DNA of 5,393 bases, taken from Paracoccaceae bacterium (lineage in GTDB: Bacteria > Pseudomonadota > Alphaproteobacteria > Rhodobacterales > Rhodobacteraceae). Within the stretch, counting starts at the first letter, position 1, and the number at the start of each line of letters is the position of its first letter. A program made the translations under genes and the position numbers. Below the pieces are notes generated by a model. The model saw only the letters and a list, made by a program, of their open reading frames with translations. It searched no databases and was not told the origin of the DNA. Of the stretch, positions 1 to 5,393 are shown one piece after another. Where the stretch lies: the NCBI GenBank assembly GCA_016764835.1, contig JAESRD010000137.1, positions 1 through 5,393 on the forward strand, in the 5' to 3' direction.

Positions 1-1275
1 CATTGCGAAGCAGATGATAAAGAACAGGATTGCGCCAAAGATCAGCGGCTCTTTGTGCAGGCCAAGCCAAGGGATGTCTTTGCTGATTGAACGCAGCATT
101 CCCAAAATATCGAACAGGCCAATGATCGACACCAGTGTGGTGTCTTTCAGCAAACCGATGAAACTGCCAACGATATTGGGGATCATGTGTTTCAGGGCTT
201 GAGGCATGATGATAAGCCCCATCGTGCCCCAATAACCAAGACCAATGGTGTGCGCCCCTTCCGCTTGTCCTTTTGGAATAGCTTGCAGGCCGGCGCGAAC
301 TGTTTCGGCCATATAACAGGCGTTGAACAATACGACGGCGATGATTACCTGCACCAGTTTGTTCAGCACGAAACCTTCGGGCATGAACAATGGGAACATG
401 GTGGTGGCCATGAACAAAACCGTGATCAGCGGCACCGAGCGGAACACTTCGATAAAGCCGGTTGAGAGCACCTTGACCACCGGCAGCGAACTGCGCCGAC
501 CGAGGGCCAGCAAGATGCCTAACGGCAAAGATGAGGCCATACCAACGCCCGAGATAACCAGCGTTAGGAACAAGCCGCCCCATTTTGTCCACGTGACAAA
601 CTCGAAGTTCCAAGTAGAGACCCAAAGAAAGGCCAGCACAAATAATGCGCCAGCCAGCCCGAGCAACAGATTGCGCCGGGCATTGTCGGCGGCGTCGGTT
701 TTGCCCATTGCCGCCAGCACATAAGTGCCCAAGCCTTGGTCTTTGAGCAGACCTGTCAGCAGATTTGCCATGTTGAGGATGAACGCGACAACCGCGCCAG
801 CCAGCATCACTTTCATGAACAGGCCCGTTTCGCCGCCGGAGAACAAGTACCCGGCGAGGAAGGGGTAGAACACGACAACAGTTGCGCCGATCAGAACTTT
901 GCCACGGGCACTGGCGATCCAAAGCGGGATCATCCAAGCGACCAAGAGCAGGCCGCCCAAGTTGATGCGCCAAATCTCTTCACGCGGGTAGCGGCCGTAG
1001 AAGATGTTGTCGAACCAGTCGATCACACCGGCCCAGCAGGCGCCGGTGAGACTGTTATCATAACATTCGCGCCGGTTCTCGGCGGTGAATGTGGCATCAA
1101 GATAGCCCCAGCCGACCACGCCGTATATCAGCAGGTAGATGATATAGAGCATGAACACGGTCAGAAACGAATTGCTGACCGTGCTGAACAGGTTCTTGCG
1201 AAGCCAGCCCATCACACTGGTTTCAGATATCGGCGCAGCGCGCGCGGATGATGGGGTTGCGGTAATAATAGCCAT
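1..1275 (-). CDS. aapM: General L-amino acid ABC transporter permease AapM (3' end cut by window edge)
   Basis: Inner-membrane permease that should pair with AapQ to form the translocation channel of the general L-amino-acid (HAAT family) ABC importer. Reading from the ATG at 1275, the frame stays open to base 1 and gives 425 residues without a stop; I expect only about 10-20 residues to be missing. Hydrophobic segments lie near residues 36-55, 105-121, 127-145, 152-176, 203-220, 232-258, 306-325, 369-395 and 410-425. The long region before residue 230 is the N-terminal extension typical of AapQ/AapM compared with short amino-acid permeases. The cytoplasmic EAA loop that contacts the ATPase is visible: E339-G340-A341, G345, then I355-x-M357-P358. 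'FIEVFRSVPLI' (274-284) is another family hallmark. The start codon follows the aapQ stop by 2 bases, and a GGAG ribosome site (1284-1287, 8-base spacing) sits inside the end of aapQ, so translation is probably coupled. Family assignment is from recognised motifs and gene order. Confidence 0.95.
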   Translation of the reverse strand, partial: MAIITATPSSARAAPISETSVMGWLRKNLFSTVSNSFLTVFMLYIIYLLIYGVVGWGYLDATFTAENRRECYDNSLTGACWAGVIDWFDNIFYGRYPREEIWRINLGGLLLVAWMIPLWIASARGKVLIGATVVVFYPFLAGYLFSGGETGLFMKVMLAGAVVAFILNMANLLTGLLKDQGLGTYVLAAMGKTDAADNARRNLLLGLAGALFVLAFLWVSTWNFEFVTWTKWGGLFLTLVISGVGMASSLPLGILLALGRRSSLPVVKVLSTGFIEVFRSVPLITVLFMATTMFPLFMPEGFVLNKLVQVIIAVVLFNACYMAETVRAGLQAIPKGQAEGAHTIGLGYWGTMGLIIMPQALKHMIPNIVGSFIGLLKDTTLVSIIGLFDILGMLRSISKDIPWLGLHKEPLIFGAILFFIICFAM

Positions 1276-1277
1276 GC

Positions 1278-2495
1278 TCAGCGCTCCACCAATTGTACAC
1301 GTTTGTTGTAGATGTTCAGGAAGAACGAGATTGTCAGGCTGACAAGCATGTAGAATGCCATGGTCAGGCCAACGATCTCAACCGCATGTCCGATCTGGTT
1401 GAGCGTTGTTTGCATAAACAACGAGACCACATCAGAATAGCCGATCGCGACCGCCAGTGACGAATTCTTGACCGTGTTCATCCAGTTTGAGATCATTGGC
1501 GGCACAATGGCCGGCATTGCCTGTGGAATGATCACCAGCCGCATAACCCGGCCTGGTTTCAGACCAATGCCCATGCCCGCATCATGCTGACCCCGGTTGA
1601 CCGACAAAATCCCGGCCCGGACTGATTCCGCAATATGGGCGGCATGATACACGGTCAGCGCAACCAGCAGTGCGAGGAACGGTGGTGGCACCGAAGTACC
1701 GCCGCGGAAATTAAAGCCGCGCAGCTCCGGCACGTCCCATTCCAGCGGCTGGCCTGTGAGAAAATAGACAATCAGTGGCAGGCCAATGATGGCACCAGCT
1801 GATATCCAAAAGGTGTTGGTCTGCTCGCCAGAGGAGTCTTGCGCCTTTTTGGCGCGGCGGCGGAAAATGATGACGCCAATTACGGCGATAACAAAGGCCA
1901 GAGCGGTCATCCAGAACAACCCGCCATAGATCGGCGTTGGCATATAGAAGCCACGATTGTTGAGCATGACGCGTCCAGCGCCAAAGGACAGGTCGATCGA
2001 GTCTTTAACCACAGGCAACAGACTAAACACGCCAATATACCAGAACACGATCTGGATCAGCAGCGGAATGTTGCGGAAGACTTCGACATAAGCGAGCGCC
2101 ACACGCGACACGAGCCAGTTTTGCGACAGGCGCATAACGCCAACAAAAAAGCCAAGAACCGTGCTCAGCGCAATCGCCAGCACCGAGATCAGCAAGGTAT
2201 TCAATATACCAACAAGAAAGACGCGGCCGTAAGTGTCGATGCCCGGCTCGTAATCAATCAGTTTGAAATCGGCATCAAAACCGGCAGACGTGTCCATGAA
2301 ACCAAGACCGGTCGCCATGCCCCGCACTTCAAGATTTTTGGCCGTGTTTGAGGCGAGGTAATAAGCCACATAGCCGACGACCGCGGCGGTCAATATTTGG
2401 TAGAATGCTGAGCGCACTCGTTTATCTTGAAAGAAGTTAAACTCTTCTTTGGGTCGCACCCGCACAGCAGGCGTCCCTTCGGTTCCGTCCGTCAC
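1278..2495 (-). CDS. aapQ: General L-amino acid ABC transporter permease AapQ
   Basis: First permease subunit of the general L-amino-acid ABC importer, in the inner membrane as partner of AapM. I start it at the GTG at 2495 (405 residues), because AGGGGG lies 8 bases upstream; an in-frame ATG at 2516 would add 7 residues but has no convincing ribosome site. In the 405-residue numbering, hydrophobic segments fall near 34-48, 90-124, 151-163, 193-211, 229-246, 273-296 and 375-396. The family-typical periplasmic stretch 'NLEVRGMATGLGFMD' is at 54-68, and 'VEVFRNIPLLIQ' at 137-148. The EAA loop is at about 304-324: D305-A306-G307, G311, V321-x-I323-P324, with Asp where Glu is usual. It is followed by the conserved 'KNSSLAVAIGYSD' (343-355). 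The C-terminus runs into the aapM start. It lies downstream of aapJ across a hairpin-bearing gap, so its expression may be lower than that of aapJ. The identification is secure; only the exact start is uncertain. Confidence 0.95.
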   Translation of the reverse strand: MTDGTEGTPAVRVRPKEEFNFFQDKRVRSAFYQILTAAVVGYVAYYLASNTAKNLEVRGMATGLGFMDTSAGFDADFKLIDYEPGIDTYGRVFLVGILNTLLISVLAIALSTVLGFFVGVMRLSQNWLVSRVALAYVEVFRNIPLLIQIVFWYIGVFSLLPVVKDSIDLSFGAGRVMLNNRGFYMPTPIYGGLFWMTALAFVIAVIGVIIFRRRAKKAQDSSGEQTNTFWISAGAIIGLPLIVYFLTGQPLEWDVPELRGFNFRGGTSVPPPFLALLVALTVYHAAHIAESVRAGILSVNRGQHDAGMGIGLKPGRVMRLVIIPQAMPAIVPPMISNWMNTVKNSSLAVAIGYSDVVSLFMQTTLNQIGHAVEIVGLTMAFYMLVSLTISFFLNIYNKRVQLVER

Positions 2496-2503
2496 ATTCA
2501 ATT

Positions 2504-2509
2504 CCCCCT
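2504..2509 (-). promoter_or_regulatory. Ribosome binding site that decides the aapQ start
   Basis: On the minus strand AGGGGG (2509-2504) is followed by 8 bases and then an in-frame GTG (2495-2493), which is ideal Shine-Dalgarno spacing. The upstream ATG (2516-2514) is preceded by an A-rich stretch with no purine-rich GGAG-like core. The start-site choice is inference from spacing only. Confidence 0.65.
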
Positions 2510-2524
2510 GGAGCATTTGTTTTT

Positions 2525-2541
2525 ACCAGGCTTTTGCTGGT
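2525..2541 (-). other. Small weak hairpin just upstream of aapQ
   Basis: A 5-bp inverted repeat, ACCAG (2541-2537) and CTGGT (2529-2525) on the minus strand, with a 7-base loop. It lies between the large aapJ-aapQ hairpin and the aapQ translation start. The stem is short and may be chance; if transcribed it could modestly affect mRNA decay or access to the aapQ start. Confidence 0.25.
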
Positions 2542-2543
2542 TT

Positions 2544-2583
2544 AAAACAGTCTGGCGCCGCGCAAACTAATGCGCGGCGCCAG
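2544..2583 (-). terminator. GC-rich hairpin between aapJ and aapQ (attenuator or mRNA stabiliser)
   Basis: A perfect 12-bp inverted repeat, CTGGCGCCGCGC (2583-2572) and GCGCGGCGCCAG (2563-2552) on the minus strand, extendable by one A-T pair to leave a 6-base loop (2570-2565). It begins 7 bases past the aapJ stop. A short TTTT run (2547-2544) comes 4 bases after the stem. That is weaker than a full intrinsic terminator, so partial read-through into aapQ is likely. Hairpins after the binding-protein gene of ABC import operons are well known to stop part of transcription or protect the upstream message, which raises binding protein over permease. The fold is seen directly; the effect on expression is inferred. 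Confidence 0.8.
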
Positions 2584-2590
2584 GTTTAGT

Positions 2591-3622
2591 TTAGCGCATT
2601 GGAGGCGAATACATCAGACCGCCATCGGTCCAAAGTGCATTCAGGGAACCAGCACGTTCAATGCCGATACCTTGCTCACCGCTGCCCATATAGGCTTCAT
2701 AAATCTCGCCGTAATTGCCGACGTTCTTGATGATGTTGTAAGCCCAATCAGCGTCAAGGCCGAGACCTTCATGCAGGTTGCTTTCAACGCCCAACATGCG
2801 GCGCACGTTAGGATTGGTGGAGTTGGCACGCATATCATCAACGTTCTCAGACGTAATGCCCAGCTCTTCAGCGTTGATCAGAGCAAAGATGCTCCACTGA
2901 ACCACATCGCGCCATTGGCTGTCGCCGTGACGGACCGCAGAAGCCAGTGGCTCTTTGGACAGTGTTTCAGGCAGGATCATGTGATCTGCAGGTGTTGGGA
3001 AGGACGCAATGTTGCCAGCCATGGACGATTTGTCGCCCGTAACCGCATCACAGCCGCCATTGAGATATGTGTCATCGCGAACGTTATAGTCCTCGAAGGT
3101 CACATTGGAGATGTCCAGATCGTTTGAACGGCTAAAGTCAGTCAGGTTCAGCTCGGTTGTGGTACCAGTGGTCACACAAACCTTAGCACCGGCCAGCTCA
3201 TAGGCGCTGGTAATGCCGCTATCGACGCGAACGGTAAAGCCCTGACCGTCGTAGAAATTTGGTGACAAGAAGTCGATGCCCAGCTGAGTGTCGCGGGTCA
3301 TTGTCCATGTTGCTGTACGTGACAGCAGATCAGAATCGCCATTGGCCAGCGATGTGAAGCGGGCCTGCGAGCTCACTGATTGGATTTCAAGCGCGCCAGC
3401 ATCGCCAAAGATGGCAGAGGCAACAGCCTGACAAACAGCAACATCAAGACCGTACCAGTTGCCCTCAGAATCGAGATTGTAGTAGCCCGGTGAAGGCTGG
3501 CCTACTTGGCAACGGACATGGCCGCGCTCTTGGACAATCTCGAGGGTGCTTTGTGCGGCAACACTCGAGGCGCCCATAACGGCCATTGCAGCAATGGGCG
3601 CGAACTTTGTTCGAAGTTTCAT
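2591..3622 (-). CDS. aapJ: General L-amino acid ABC transporter periplasmic binding protein AapJ
   Basis: Soluble periplasmic receptor that captures L-amino acids and delivers them to AapQ/AapM; 343 residues, normal length for AapJ. A signal peptide is visible: basic start (MKLRTK), hydrophobic stretch 8-22, and likely cleavage after V21-A22-A23. The mature part is a family 3 solute-binding protein. Hallmarks are 'GNWYGLDVAVCQAVASAIFGD' in two pieces (54-64 and 65-74), 'LLSRTATWTMTRDTQLGIDF' (99-118), 'YDGQGFTV' (124-131), 'GTTTELNLTDF' (153-163), 'GGCDAVTGDKSS' (189-200), 'ILPETLSKEPLASAVRHGD' (216-234) and the AapJ-type tail 'LNALWTDGGLMYSPPMR' (327-343). C38 and C64 could form a disulfide, as could C149 and C191 (inference). 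The ATG at 3622 has GGGAG (3634-3630) 7 bases upstream. It is the first transporter gene, with its own candidate promoter upstream and a hairpin downstream. Substrate range beyond 'general L-amino acids' cannot be read from sequence. Confidence 0.97.
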   Translation of the reverse strand: MKLRTKFAPIAAMAVMGASSVAAQSTLEIVQERGHVRCQVGQPSPGYYNLDSEGNWYGLDVAVCQAVASAIFGDAGALEIQSVSSQARFTSLANGDSDLLSRTATWTMTRDTQLGIDFLSPNFYDGQGFTVRVDSGITSAYELAGAKVCVTTGTTTELNLTDFSRSNDLDISNVTFEDYNVRDDTYLNGGCDAVTGDKSSMAGNIASFPTPADHMILPETLSKEPLASAVRHGDSQWRDVVQWSIFALINAEELGITSENVDDMRANSTNPNVRRMLGVESNLHEGLGLDADWAYNIIKNVGNYGEIYEAYMGSGEQGIGIERAGSLNALWTDGGLMYSPPMR

Positions 3623-3683
3623 TCATGTTCTCCCAGTTTATTGTTGTATCGTGAACTGTAGGAAGACACGCCGCAGACATCCA

Positions 3684-3710
3684 ATACTAAAATCAGCACA
3701 AGTCATGCAA
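3684..3710 (-). promoter_or_regulatory. Candidate sigma-70-type promoter for aapJ
   Basis: On the minus strand a -35-like TTGCAT (3710-3705) and a -10-like TAGTAT (3689-3684) are separated by 15 bases, shorter than the ideal 17. It would give a leader of roughly 50-55 bases before the aapJ ATG. The -35 hexamer overlaps the CATGC half-site array described separately, as expected for a regulated promoter. This is a by-eye call and other placements are possible. Confidence 0.35.
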
Positions 3711-3732
3711 TTACCGCATGGATCTGACATGC
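3704..3732. promoter_or_regulatory. Candidate LysR-type operator upstream of aapJ: three CATGC/GCATG half-sites
   Basis: On the plus strand the sequence reads CATGC (3704-3708), 7 bases, GCATG (3716-3720), 7 bases, CATGC (3728-3732). Each neighbouring pair is an inverted repeat, and half-sites recur every 12 bases. The pair 3705-3719 contains the T-N11-A form (ATGC-N7-GCAT) classic for LysR-family boxes. It lies 82-110 bases upstream of the aapJ ATG, overlaps the predicted -35, and ends 18 bases before the stop of the LysR gene. The symmetry is seen directly; binding by the neighbouring LysR protein is inference. Confidence 0.45.
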
Positions 3733-3750
3733 TTTGCGTAACTGACATCG

Positions 3751-4653
3751 CTAGCTTTGCGCCAAAACCCGCCAAAACTTATCTGAGCCGGGGCTTCTAT
3801 GTTTTAAACAGCGGTAAATTTTGATGTCGACTAGGATGTCATCCTCGGGCCCGGCCGCGCGCATAAGGCGGCCATTCTCAAGGTCTTCTCTGACCAGAGT
3901 ATTTGGCAGCCAAGCCAAGCCAAAGCCTTCAATTGCCATAGCTTTTAGCGTTGTGGCGACTGTAGTATCGTACACAGATTTGAAAACAAGATCGGGATAT
4001 TGGCGTTCCATATGGTGGCGAATTGGCCAGGGTGAGTTCGGCAATAATGTGTGCAAACACGGGATCGGCGTGTGCGGTTGGTCGGGCAGCCACCAGCTCG
4101 CCGTGCCATCAGCCGCGGGGCTCACAACCGGCACCAGCCGTTCAGGAGCCAGAATCAAAGACGGAAACTGTTCCATTTTGTCGCAGTGAGGTAAGTTCGG
4201 ATCTTCGTAAATGATCAAAAAATCAGCAGCATCGCCCTCAAGTGCATCGAAATACGAAGCAATTGTCGAGAACTCGGTGCGGACAACAAACTGACGGGCC
4301 TCGATATGTGGGCGCAGGGTTTTGAGCCATCCAGGCAAAAATATCTGGGCAAGCGTGGCCAAAGTGGCAAAGCGCATCTTTTCCTGATCTTCGATTATCA
4401 GTTTTTGCACATCGGTTCGGCCCGCATCAGCAAGGGTAACTATATTTTGCGCCTGAGGTAAAAACAGCCGCCCGGCCTCGGTCAGCTGTGACGGCTGGCA
4501 AGAGCGGTCTACCAGCGGCGCTTCGATCCACGCCTCTAGCGCCTGAATGCGCCGGCTAAAGGCGGGCTGAGACACAGAACGAAGCTGGGCGGCAATGCGA
4601 AAATTTCCAGTCTCGCTGAGCGCCAGAAAATCTTTGAGCCATTTCAGTTCCAT
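3751..4653 (-). CDS. LysR-type transcriptional regulator, HypT/YjiE-like
   Basis: DNA-binding transcription factor of normal LysR length (300 residues). The N-terminal winged helix-turn-helix spans about residues 4-61, with the recognition region 'SVSQPAFSRRIQALEAWI' at 26-43 and 'LTEAGRLFLPQAQ' at 57-69. A linker helix (about 62-90) leads to the C-terminal effector-binding domain (about 93-295), which ends with 'GFGLAWLPNTLVREDLENGRL' in two parts (243-252 and 253-263). The start 'KWLKDFL', the 'NVSQPAFSRRI'-like block and the 'GFGLAWLP' block recall E. coli HypT (YjiE), but by my recalled alignment its redox-active methionines are not kept. The ATG at 4653 follows the upstream enzyme's stop by 10 bases, and AGGA (4665-4662) overlaps that stop, suggesting co-translation in one operon. 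It lies in the same direction as aapJ rather than divergent. It may control aap through the half-site array next to its 3' end, or its own operon; the effector is unknown. No clear terminator follows it. Confidence 0.93.
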   Translation of the reverse strand: MELKWLKDFLALSETGNFRIAAQLRSVSQPAFSRRIQALEAWIEAPLVDRSCQPSQLTEAGRLFLPQAQNIVTLADAGRTDVQKLIIEDQEKMRFATLATLAQIFLPGWLKTLRPHIEARQFVVRTEFSTIASYFDALEGDAADFLIIYEDPNLPHCDKMEQFPSLILAPERLVPVVSPAADGTASWWLPDQPHTPIPCLHTLLPNSPWPIRHHMERQYPDLVFKSVYDTTVATTLKAMAIEGFGLAWLPNTLVREDLENGRLMRAAGPEDDILVDIKIYRCLKHRSPGSDKFWRVLAQS

Positions 4654-4663
4654 GCCGAGTTTC

Positions 4664-5393
4664 CTATATTGCCGCTGAGCGCAGCGCCTTGAGGGCCGCG
4701 ATCAGCTGCGCAATCTCAGCCTCATTATTATAGTAATGCGGCGCGGCGCGCAGCATGACCGGCAGATTGCGGGCCTGTGCATCGAGCAAGGTGCTGCTCG
4801 GATGAGTGGCACTTATATTGATACCCCGCGCCCGCAGCGTCGCGGCCACAGCACCGGGATCAAGCCCTTCAATAGAGAAGCTGACGATGGCGCAGTGCAG
4901 ATCGCCCGCATCATGAATGTGCGCGCCAATCGTTTTGAGCTGATCGCGCAGCAGCGCGGCCAAGCCCCATGCCCGGTCTTGAATAGCGCCGAGCCCCAGC
5001 TCCAGCGCATAATCAACCGCCGCCCCCAGACCTGCGCGCAACGCATATGCGTTCTCCCAGCTTTCAAAGCGGCGGGCATCGGGGCGCAGAGCGTAGGTGT
5101 TTTCGCCAACCCAAGGGGCGGCGAAATGGTCGATCACCACCGGTTCTAACCCGGCGATCAGCGCCTCGCGCACATAGAGAAAGCCAATGCCGCGAGGCCC
5201 GCGCAAAAATTTGCGCCCCGTCGCGGTGAGAAAATCACAGCCGATCTGCGCCACATCAACCGGCATTTGGCCAATCGCCTGACAGGCATCAAGCAAATAG
5301 GGCACGCCGTATTTTTGCGCCAGCTTGCCGACCGCAGCCGCCGGGTTAACCAGCCCGCCGTTGGTCGGGATCCACGTGATCGAGATTAGTGCG
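4664..5393 (-). CDS. Class V aminotransferase-fold PLP enzyme (N-terminus outside window)
   Basis: Partial gene: the frame is open from 5392 to the TAG at 4666-4664, giving 242 residues of the middle and C-terminal part. The real start lies beyond the right edge, so the in-frame GTG at 5305 is internal. Numbering from the first visible residue, 'IPTNGGLVNP' (8-17) is a substrate-domain loop. D35 and Q38 in 'LLDACQAIG' are the residues that hold the PLP ring, and K61 in 'ATGRKFLRGPRGIGF' is the Schiff-base lysine; the D-to-K spacing of 26 matches IscS/NifS-type enzymes. 'LRAAPHYYNNEAEIAQLIAAL', split at 212-220 and 221-232, is the C-terminal signature with a likely carboxylate-binding Arg. The catalytic cysteine loop of cysteine desulfurases is not visible, because the region 'NISATHPSSTLLDAQ' (193-207) has Ser/Thr instead. 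A lyase, aminotransferase or epimerase role on an amino acid is therefore likelier than sulfur transfer. The substrate cannot be named. It is followed at once by the LysR gene. Confidence 0.9.
   Translation of the reverse strand, partial: ALISITWIPTNGGLVNPAAAVGKLAQKYGVPYLLDACQAIGQMPVDVAQIGCDFLTATGRKFLRGPRGIGFLYVREALIAGLEPVVIDHFAAPWVGENTYALRPDARRFESWENAYALRAGLGAAVDYALELGLGAIQDRAWGLAALLRDQLKTIGAHIHDAGDLHCAIVSFSIEGLDPGAVAATLRARGINISATHPSSTLLDAQARNLPVMLRAAPHYYNNEAEIAQLIAALKALRSAAI

Noticed and set aside
736..1251. Plus-strand open frame of 171 codons opposite aapM
   Set aside because: Its protein is rich in His, Gln, Asp and Glu, as expected from the antisense of a hydrophobic permease. It has no recognisable domain, and aapM on the other strand is clearly real.
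1839..2351. Plus-strand open frame of 170 codons opposite aapQ
   Set aside because: It has the same antisense-of-membrane-protein composition and no domain; it is a shadow of aapQ.
2570..3127. Plus-strand open frame of 185 codons opposite aapJ
   Set aside because: It begins inside the hairpin loop region and lies wholly antisense to a well-recognised aapJ; no family is recognised.
3465..3680. Minus-strand frame whose reading includes an ATG 4 bases before the aapJ ATG
   Set aside because: It overlaps the aapJ start in another frame and gives a Cys/Arg-rich protein with no domain. The GGGAG spacing fits the aapJ ATG better.
3700..3725. Sigma-54 promoter for aapJ, suggested by TTGCA
   Set aside because: There is no GG dinucleotide at the required spacing upstream of the GC, so the -24/-12 pattern is absent.
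3720..3753. Intrinsic terminator after the LysR gene
   Set aside because: The CATGC repeats can pair, but the stems are only 5 bp and no T-run follows on the minus strand; an operator reading fits better.
5303..5305. GTG at 5305 as start of the aminotransferase-fold enzyme
   Set aside because: The same frame continues upstream to the window edge with conserved family sequence (IPTNGGLVNP), so this GTG is an internal valine.
1..5393. A previously undescribed defence, mobile or RNA-based system
   Set aside because: All substantial frames are explained by an aap transporter operon, a LysR regulator and a PLP enzyme. I saw no repeats, integrase, tRNA, or orphan non-coding stretch longer than about 130 bases.

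Overview
The window looks like an ordinary chromosomal stretch from an alphaproteobacterium. The best guess is a marine Rhodobacterales (Roseobacter-group) member, judging from the protein styles and moderate GC; this is inference from memory, not a search. Every gene I can support lies on the minus strand, so transcription runs from right to left.

In transcription order the layout is as follows. (1) 5393-4664 holds the C-terminal part of a class V, PLP-dependent aminotransferase-fold enzyme, cut by the right edge. (2) 4653-3751 holds a complete LysR-type regulator that resembles the HypT/YjiE branch. It starts 10 bases after the aminotransferase stop, so the two are probably co-transcribed. 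(3) 3750-3623 is a gap of about 130 bases with a plausible promoter for the next gene and an evenly spaced array of CATGC/GCATG half-sites, a candidate LysR-family operator. (4) 3622-2591 is aapJ, the periplasmic binding protein of the general L-amino-acid ABC transporter. (5) 2590-2496 is a gap holding a perfect GC-rich hairpin. (6) 2495-1278 is aapQ. (7) 1275-1 is aapM, cut by the left edge shortly before its expected end. The ATPase gene aapP would be expected just past the left edge.

AapJ captures amino acids in the periplasm, AapQ and AapM form the membrane channel, and the unseen AapP would power it. The hairpin between aapJ and aapQ probably lets the cell make more binding protein than permease. 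The LysR regulator and its candidate operator suggest a local link between the amino-acid enzyme, the regulator and the transporter, but the sequence alone does not prove this.

I found no RNA genes, mobile elements, CRISPR arrays or signs of a previously undescribed system. The points most worth a second look are the half-site array upstream of aapJ, the aapJ-aapQ hairpin, the likely GTG start of aapQ, and the HypT-like regulator that seems to lack HypT's redox methionines.
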